From Eublepharis macularius (taxonomy: Eukaryota > Chordata > Lepidosauria > Squamata > Eublepharidae): a DNA stretch of 64,000 nt. The notes below the pieces were generated by a model. That model was not told the origin of the DNA. It did not search any database and saw nothing but the letters and a program-made list of their open reading frames with translations. The position numbers were made by a program, and so were the translations under genes. Location of the stretch: positions 13,598,001-13,662,000 of the forward strand of contig NC_072801.1 of NCBI RefSeq assembly GCF_028583425.1, given 5' to 3'. This document shows, one piece after another, positions 35,401 to 44,400 of this stretch; the first letter of the stretch is position 1, and the number at the start of each line of letters is the position of its first letter.

Positions 35401-38400
35401 CTGCCCCTGGGTGGGCAAAATAGGAACTGTCAAACCCTTGCTTAGAGATGAAATTCTGCAATGAAGTTCTGCAATTCTGGATTGGGTTTAGATACTGAAC
35501 AATTGTTGGAGTGCGTTAATTGGTCTTCTCCCTACACCCCTCCACAGACTCTCCGGTAACTGCATTGGAGATGCTGGTGCAGCAGCCCTGGCAGAAGGAC
35601 TGAAGGTGAATCAGACACTTTTCACTCTGGAGTAAGTCACTTCCTGTCTCATAGTTGTGTGTACCTGTGTTGCTTTATCTTCCATGGGAAGGATTTCTTG
35701 AGGGGTTTTTCCATAGCTTCAGCCAGCAAAATCATCTGGACAGAATAAAGAATGATCCAGGAGAGCTAAGAAATCATTCCTGCTTTATGGTCCCAACAGA
35801 ACCAAAGAGGCAGTTTATAAGATATACTTGTATACATCGTAACAGGTAAAAATCCACAATAAAATGATGCCAAAGCAATAACGAGGGGAAAGAAGAGTAG
35901 TATTTATTAAGAGAGCCGATGTATTTGGTATAGTGGCTAGGGCGTCAGACTAGAATGGGTAGACCCACGTTCAGTTCTCTGTTGAACTGTATAAGTTGCT
36001 TGGGTGACCTTTAGATAGTCCGTAGCTCTTGGCAGTTGTTAGACAATTCGGTCCACTCTTTGCTTTCCCTTCGCTGTCTTTGGAAGCCAGGCAGCTGGTT
36101 ATCGGGGACAGGGTCTTCTCAGAGGTGGCACCCCGTCTGTGGAATCAATCGGGTGCTGAGTGAATACCTCTAGGGAAGCTAGCGACGTTTCTATCCTTCC
36201 CATTCTCCAAGCAGCTCAGAGTGCCATGTATGGTTCTCTCCTCCCTATTTTTTGTCACAGTAGCTTTGCGAGTTAGATGAGGCCGAAAGAGAGAGCAACT
36301 GGCCCAAGGTCAACTTACGAGCTTCATGGCAGCGTGGAGATCTGAACCTGGTTCAGATCTTGGTTCTGTTCAGACATTCCGGTCACTTTACTGCACCCCT
36401 TATCCGCCCACTCTTTTTTGTTGTTGTTGTTCAACAATTTTGCTAATGGCCCTTTTCACACTGCCTATCTGCTGCTGCAACATCGCGAAATATCGCCCCA
36501 AAAACGCGGAAGATAGTGTCTTCTCACGATGTTGCGCAAAACTCTCGCGGGAAGACGCTATCTTCCGCTTTTTTTTTGCGCAATATTTCGCGACGTTGTG
36601 GCAGCAGGTAGGCAGTGTGAAAAGGGCCAATGGCAGGTAATTTACCACTTTTGCTTCTGTATACTTGTTATCTGTTTTTGCTGCTTTTCATTTGGAGCTA
36701 GTTATTTTAACGTGTATGTTTTGGATCTTCTTTAAATATGAATTTTGTCTTGGAATTTATGTTAGAATATTTTCTACTACATAAGCTAGTGGTTGTCTAG
36801 CAAACGAACAAGAACAGGTTCTCCCCAAATCTTGGCAGAACATAATAACCAACGAAAGGCACAGAACCTGTTCCAGAAAGCAACGTGGCAGCGTTTCATT
36901 TGCACCAAGTCTGGGCCAGAGCAATCCAGAAGATGTGCCAAACAGCCTCTCATCTTGTGCTACCACAAGAAATTAAGCAATTGTGGGTGGGAATTGTGTT
37001 ACAGATATGTTACAGACATCTGCTTGGTCTTGTGTTTGATGCACACGACATGTAGGGACTATTCAGAGTATTAAACGTCCACCTGCAGATATTTAAGAAA
37101 TACTGCTTGGCAGGGCTTTTTTTCAGGCAGAACATGGGGGAACGGAGTTCCGGAACCTCTGGAAAATGGTCACATGGCTTGTGGCCCCGCCCCCTGATCT
37201 CCAGACAGAGGGGAGTTGAGATTTCCCTCCGCGTCATTGAAGCTGGAGCGGCGCGGAGGGCAATCTGAACTCCCCTCTGTCTGGAGATCAGGGGGCGGGG
37301 CCACCAGCCATGTGACCATTTTCTCCTAGGGTAAACCACTGAGTTCCACCACCTCTTTTCCCAGAAAAAAAGCCCTGCTGCTTGGACACTAACTAGCTCC
37401 TGTTTCAGCAGATATCAATTTTATCTCCATCATAAGCACTAGATACTTGACTTTTTTTCTTTGGTTAAGTGTAAGCTAGGCTGTGAGTATATTTGGGAAT
37501 GGGCTAGGAAGAAATCTCAACAGATGGTTCAATAAATACTAGCCTGGCGCCTGAAGAACCTGCCCCCCTTCAGTCTCTCTCATGCTTCTCTGCATTATCG
37601 TTTCAGTCTCCAGAGCAACTCCATCAGTGATGTGGGGGTGACTGCGCTCACACGTGCCCTCTGCTCCAACCGAGGTCTCATTAGTCTCAAGTAAGTCTTG
37701 ATGTCATCATTCCCTGCCTCTAATTCCCATTGCCCAGTGAGCTTTCTCTGCCAGCTTGAGGACTTGGGAAAGATATGCAGATATGCGCTGCAAGACAGCT
37801 GCAAAAACAGTACTTACAGAACAGACAAGCATGCATTCTAAGCATCAGATGAAAAGGTTTGGGGCTTAGCAAGGGCAGCCAGCCAGCCAGGGTGCCATGA
37901 ATGTGGGTTCTCATTGGTGCTGCATCATAGTACAATAAAGCACATACAGCAGTAAAATAGTGATGGGCTGGAAGAGAAAACTAGAGACATGCATTGTCTG
38001 ATAACAGCGGCCTGAGCCCCAGCACAGCTGACCTGAACTTCTTCTAGTTCTGACCAGGGCTTTTTTTCAGCGGGAATGCAGTGGAACGGAGTTCCGGCTC
38101 GTCTTGAAAATGGTCACATGGCCGGTGGCCCCACCCCCTGATCTCCAGACAGAGGGGAGTGTAGATTGCCCTCCGCGCCAAATGGCGCGGAGGGCAATCT
38201 AAACTCCCCTCTGTCTGGAGATCAGGGGACGGGGCCACCGGCCATGTGACCATTTTCGCCGAGGGCAATTTATACTTTAAAAAACTCCCCGTTTGTTCCA
38301 GCTGACCCAAAGTGACGTCATCGTGCGGTCTTGAGTTCCACCACCTCTTTTCCCAGGAAAAAAAGCCCTGGTTCTGAGGAAGGACTATGTAGCATTATAA

Positions 38401-41400
38401 GCCAGCCTCACCTGGCAAACATTACAGTTGGTAAAGCAGAGGAGGGACTCAGGCTTTTCTGCGGGAGTTAAAAAGCCTCAGGCAGCTCAGTACGCAGGCC
38501 TCATGGCCGTCTGGTCTGCATTTTTATTAAGGGCTGCAGAAGAGAGATTAAGAACTACTGAGTTTTGTCTTAAGCATCTCCTGGCTGATGGCAAAACACT
38601 GCCGGACGGGATGGGGTGGGGAATGCGCTGCCTCAAGGGAGCCTGATTGCAGCTTTGGTCTCCAAGCCTGTTCCTGTTTAAAATTCAGAAAAACGAAAGG
38701 AGCCTGAGTAGATGAGGGAGGTGCTGGCTATCCGCTGGCTTCCGGGTTGTAGCCTTTTAGACAGGGCGGCTGTTGCTCCTGTAAAAGAGATTTTGTTCGT
38801 TTCACTCCCCCACCCAGTGTTTCCCTTGGGTTAACTGATGTTGTTGCTTCTTTCTAAGACCCTGCTTAGATCAGATCTCAGAAGCTAAGCGGGGTCGGCC
38901 TTGGTTAGTAATTGGATGGGGTACCTCCAACAAAGACCAGGGAGGCAATGGCAAACCACGTCTGTTAGTCTCTTGCCATGAAAACCCCACCAGGGGTTGC
39001 CATAAGTCAGCTATGGCTTGAGGGCACTCTCCACCACCGTTTTATGTTACATTATTCTCATCTCCTTCATTTTTTCCTTCACAACAACTCGTCAGGGTAG
39101 GTTAGTCTGAAAGTATGTGACTAGCCTAAGGTCACCCAGCAAGGTTCCATGGAGTGGGGAACTGAACTTGGGTTGTCCAGGTACTAGTCCATCACTCTAG
39201 CCAAGTCATCACTCAGTCCCATACTGAACCTGACATTATTCAGGGAGGTTATTAAGAGTATTTTTGTTTGTTTGTTTAAATATTTCTACCCCACCTTTCG
39301 TCTTAGCTTAAAGTAGAATATTATATAAATTATTCTGTGCGCCAGTCTGAAAAAAACAGTAAACAAAAACTTAATAAAGTTGTTGCATCCCAGCTCACCG
39401 GCTCCACAGATATGCACACAACCGGATGTATATTTTATGTGTGTGTTTTCTCAGAAGTAAATATACTCAGAGTGGGCTCAGTTGGGTTTGCTGGCTTTAG
39501 CCTGCTGCCCCCCCTGCCCCAATGCTGAACTTGTGAACTGGGGCCCAGAGAGTTTGTAACTCAGAGCCAAGCTACAAGCGACCCCTGACACAGGTTGGAC
39601 ACTTGTCAGCTTCCCTCAAGTTTTGATGGGAAATGTAGGCGTCCTGGTTTTACAGCTTGGCTCTCCATTACAGCTGCAAGACCAGGATGCCTACATTTCC
39701 CATCAAAACTTGAGGGAAGCTGAGGAGTGTCCAACCTGTGTCAGGCGTCACTTGTAGCTTGGCTCTCAGCCTTTTATCCCAGCATGCCAGAAGTTACTGG
39801 TAAATTGGCCTAAATGAGGGGATACCTCTTTATAATAAGGATAACTTTAATTATTAATTTTAAAAAGAAAGTTGTAAAAAAAAATTGGTATCAGGTGATT
39901 CAAAAGATGGGCAGTTAAAAGAAAAATGGAAGAATTGATTTTCCTAGTACTGTTACTGGACAAATAAGTATTTTACTGGACAAAAGTATTATTCAACACA
40001 TCAGTTGCATTCTTAATTAATTAGCTGTGATTTCTAATAGTTTGAAATTTCATTTTTCAAAAGAGAGAAAGTGAGTGGCTCTGAACCCTGACTCTCCACT
40101 ATTGTCATTCCTACAATAGACAGATATCTGGCATACTTTCACTCAAGGCTATTTTTCTGGGAAAAGAGGTGGTGGAACTCAGGATCGCACAATGACGTCA
40201 CTTTGGGTCAGCTGGAACAAGGGGGGAGTTTTTTAAAGTTTAAATCGCCCTCGGCGAAAATGGTCACATGGCCGGTGGCCCCGCCCCCCCGATCTCCAGA
40301 CAGAGGGGAGTTTAGATTGCCCTCCGCGCTGCTGCGGAGGGGATCGGGGGGCGGGGCCACCGGCCATGTGATCATTATCAAGAAGTGCCGGAACTCCGTT
40401 CCACCACATTCCTGCTGAAAAAAAGCCCTCCTTTCACTGAGAGCCAAGCTACAAGTGATGAATTACACTTGCCTGGCAAGTGAACAGACTCACAAGTATT
40501 CCCCCCTGTTCACTTGCGCTCCACTAGATCAAGTGGAGAGCAACTGAATGGCAAGTGAACAGGGAGGAATACACGTGAGTCTGTTCACTTGCTAGGCAAG
40601 TGTAATTCGTCACTTGTAGCTTGGCTCTGAGATCCTTGTTCTGGATATGGATAGAACTTAAAGAGCCAGCTGGTGCCTATTTGCTAGGTGCCACTGTTGA
40701 AAGGGCCTTGGAGAGAAATCTGGGATTTCTCCCTGGTGAGGAGTGTACAGTATACAACAACAGTTTGCTCGTTCTTAGAAGCCATTGCAAATAGGGAGAA
40801 GGGGCTGCCTGGAATCCCAAATTCCCCGCTCCCATTTTCCCCTCAAAGTTCTGAGTGCCCAAGACTTGTGGGTTACTCCCTAGAGAGGGCTCCATGTCCC
40901 CAGTTAAGGATGAGTCCAGGTGAAATGGATTGGTGGCAGGGGGTTGTCAGTATAATGTCACCAGCACAGTCTTCTCACACACAGAAGCTCCTATCAAAAG
41001 GGTTTTCTTGCCATACCGCTTGGGCAATCGGGTGTATAACACAAGGACAGCATTTGGAAGACTCTATGACAACAATGATGGCTTTCTCTTTATGTTTTTA
41101 GTCTGCGGGAAAACTCCGTTAGCAAGGAGGGAGCTTGTGAGATCGCCCGTGCCCTTCGAGAAAACAGCACACTGAGAAATTTAGAGTGAGTCACTTGATC
41201 TTATATATGGTCTCTTCAATAATCCTACCTTAAGAAATGTTAAGACATGGCACCCATTTAATTTACTGACATAATGCACAGGTAGAAGGGTTGGATCTCA
41301 GATTGGCACCAGGAGATGCGATGCAAAGAAGAGCAGGTGTAGGAGAATGTTGGCAGTGCGGCTTCTCATGGGCCCACAATGTTGCTGTTGTTGGATTATT

Positions 41401-44400
41401 TTTCTTGGGTTGCTTAAACTTCTGCTCTGCACATGCTAGAATATTGATAAATATGCTAGTTTCTCAAGGGGCAATAGAATTTTGGAAAACAGGGCAGGTT
41501 CTGTGGGGAAGTCAACCATTGGCTTGGACAGAAGGCTAACAAAGGAGCTGAGGATGGGGGTAGGTTGAAGGCAGGGCTTCTTTTCTGGGAAAAGAGGTGG
41601 TGGAACTCAGTGGGTTGCTCTCGGAGAAAATGGTCACATGGCTGGTGGCCCCGCCCCCTGATCTCCAGGCAGAGGGGGGTTTAGATTGCCCTCCACGCTG
41701 CTCCAGTGGTGCGGAGGGCAATCTCAACTCCCCTCTGTCTGGAGATCAGGGGGCGGGGCCACCAGCCATGTGACCGTTTTCAAGAGGTGCTGGAACTCCG
41801 TTCCACCGCGTTCCCCCTGAAAAAAAGCCCTGGGTGAAGGCAAGATGAGAAGAGGGCTCAGCTGATGGAGGACACAGTGGGCAGTAGACTGCAAAATAGG
41901 ATCATAAGAGAAGGATGCATGCTGACAGCTGGGGAAAGAAAATCAGAAGAGATATGGAGTGGAGAGAAGGACAAGCAGCAAAGGAAACTTCTTTTAGGAC
42001 CCAGGTATGAGGCAGGAGGGACAAAGGTAGAAGCCTGAATCTTACCTGTGAAATCTGAGCTCACCAGCTAGACGGTGACCTGCACTATGTCACTGAAGTC
42101 TCCTTTCTCTGGCTTCTGTTTCTAGCTTGACTGCCAACCTGCTCCATGATCAAGGTGTCCAGGCCATCGCGCTGGCGCTGAAGGAAAACCAGACACTCGC
42201 TTCCCTGCAGTAAGTTTCAGGGCATCGGGGGCTGCATTGCTTGGGACTGACTTGTCTTTCTGCATTTCATAGCCCCGTGGTTGGGAACTTGTGTTTTGCT
42301 GAGGGGAACATGGCTGGCGGCCACACTTGGTAATTCACAAAGAAGTGGGGCTGGGCGGGTTGCTATTTGCCTTGGCCTGCAAAGAGGAGTCTGGCTGCGG
42401 CAAGGTGTGCATGTATGCAACACTCAGCTTTTGTGGCTGCAAGGTTTGCATGCCTAAGTCGTCCTAGCTGAAACCCCACGTGGAAGATTTGAGACAGGCA
42501 GTTCCAGGACATGGGGTGCCGCTGGGGCAAATTCAATCTGAGCCTCTGCAATTTCCACTATAAAACCAGACCCTAAGAGAATCCATAAAAGTGCTATGCA
42601 AGGGTTTTTACTGTGGAGCCTTCTTCTCATACCTCTGCTCCATCCTGTCCATTTTCTTCCAGTTTGCAGTGGAACTTCCTTCAGTCCAAAGCTGCGGAGG
42701 CCCTGAGCCAAGCACTGCAGGTCAACAAGAGCCTCGCCACCCTGGAGTAAGTCCGTCTACATCTCTTCCTCCTGCTCTGCCCTTGCTGGTGTGAATCCTT
42801 TCATCCCAAAGGAGAAAATGTCCACTCTTCCTCTAAGCACAAGGTGGCATAAATAGTTCTCACCAGGGCTTTTTTTCTGGGAAAAGGGGTGGTGGAACTC
42901 AGTGGGTTGCCCTCAGAGAAAATGGTCACATGGCTGGTGGCCCCGCCCCCTGATCTCCAGACAGAGGGGAGTTGAGATTGCCCTCCGCGGAGGGCAATCT
43001 ACACTCCCCTCTGCCTGGAGATCAGGGGGCGGGGCCACCAGCCATGTGACCATTTTCAAGAGGTTCCGGAACTCCGTTCCACCGTGTTCCCGTTGAAAAA
43101 AAGCCCTGTATCTCGGAGCTATACCCTGCTTTCTGGGACTGGTTAAAAGTCTTGTATAGTGGGGTGGGGTGTGGGACTATTAAGTATTCAAATATGCTTC
43201 TTGTACACTCCACTGCATGTGTGGGTCTACCCGGACAGGCTTGCTTGTCACCGGTTGGAGTCTGTGCTGTCTGGGGCTCAGGTCCAGGGAAGCCTGTGCC
43301 TCAGAGGGCTGCACCCTTACGAGGAAGAAGCGGATTCTTCTTCTTCGCTGAGCTGTCATGCTCACTGTGTTTCAGTTTACAGGAGAATGCCATTGGAGAT
43401 GAAGGTCTGACTGCCTTGGCCTCTGCCCTGAAGGTGAATTCCACACTCACTGCTCTCTAGTAAGTGGTCATGCAGGAGTATGGGAGAGGTGTGTGGCGGG
43501 GGGGGGGGGGGACAGCTCCCAAACTAACAGGTGGAGCGTCTGGCTTGGCTGGAAGGGATCCAGAAGGGGCAGAGGAGGGGCCTCCACAGCATACTGAGTT
43601 GGTGTACAGAGAAGGAGCAAGCCTGGTGGGAGGGAAGGACTCCCAACCACGTAGTTAAGGAAAAAAACAACGTACCTGCTCTCCTGCTTGGGCACCTCAA
43701 TAGCAGAAGCCAGAGGTCTTCGGTCCCTGGGTCAGGAACACCAGGCGTGTTGCGAGCCCCTCCAGAGCCAACTTTGGATCTTGGGGCTCTGCCCGTCTTT
43801 ACGTCCATACTGGGAGGAGCAGCGGAGGCAGCAGGATCCTTTGCCTGCATCCCTGCTCAAGGGAGATGCCCAGATATACTCCCCTCCTCATTAGAGTAAC
43901 AACTTGCTTAGTCTTGTCAGGATCTGGCCGAACTAGACAGGCTGGAGAAGTTCTAACGGTGCCCCTCTTTTTTTGTGGCAGTCTTCAGGTGGTGATGGTT
44001 GGTGAGAGAGGAGCCAGGGCCCTGGCAGAGGCCTTGGTGACGAACCAGAGCCTTGCAACTCTGGAGTAAGTGTTCCCACGGCCTCCCCTTTATGCACCCT
44101 ACCCCCTACCCCCCCCACACACACACACCAAGCAACGTGCTGAGCTTTTATTTGTGTGTTCCTGGGACCTGCTAAGCTTTGCGCCGCCCACAGCTTGTGG
44201 GAATTGCAGCTCTGATTTTGGCTGTGGTGCAGTTTCACCTCTAGGGTGGGACGGACAATGTGTCACTATTTCTCTGGGGTCTGTTTCAGCTTGAGAGGGA
44301 ATGCCATCGGTTTGGCAGGGGCCAAGGCAATGGCCAATGCCTTGAAAGTGAACTGCGCCCTCCGCAGGGTCAAGTAAGTAAAGCAACTGCAAACTGTTTC

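Larger units (their letters stand above)
38371..39563 (+). other. NLRC3 intron with 5S-derived and tRNA-derived SINEs
   Basis: Holds the two SINEs listed separately and otherwise unique-looking AT-rich sequence. No exon. Confidence 0.5.

Noticed and set aside
43464..43899. Overlapping frames on both strands between LRR exons 11 and 12
   Set aside because: GC-rich intron sequence; no homology, and borders do not fit the LRR phase.
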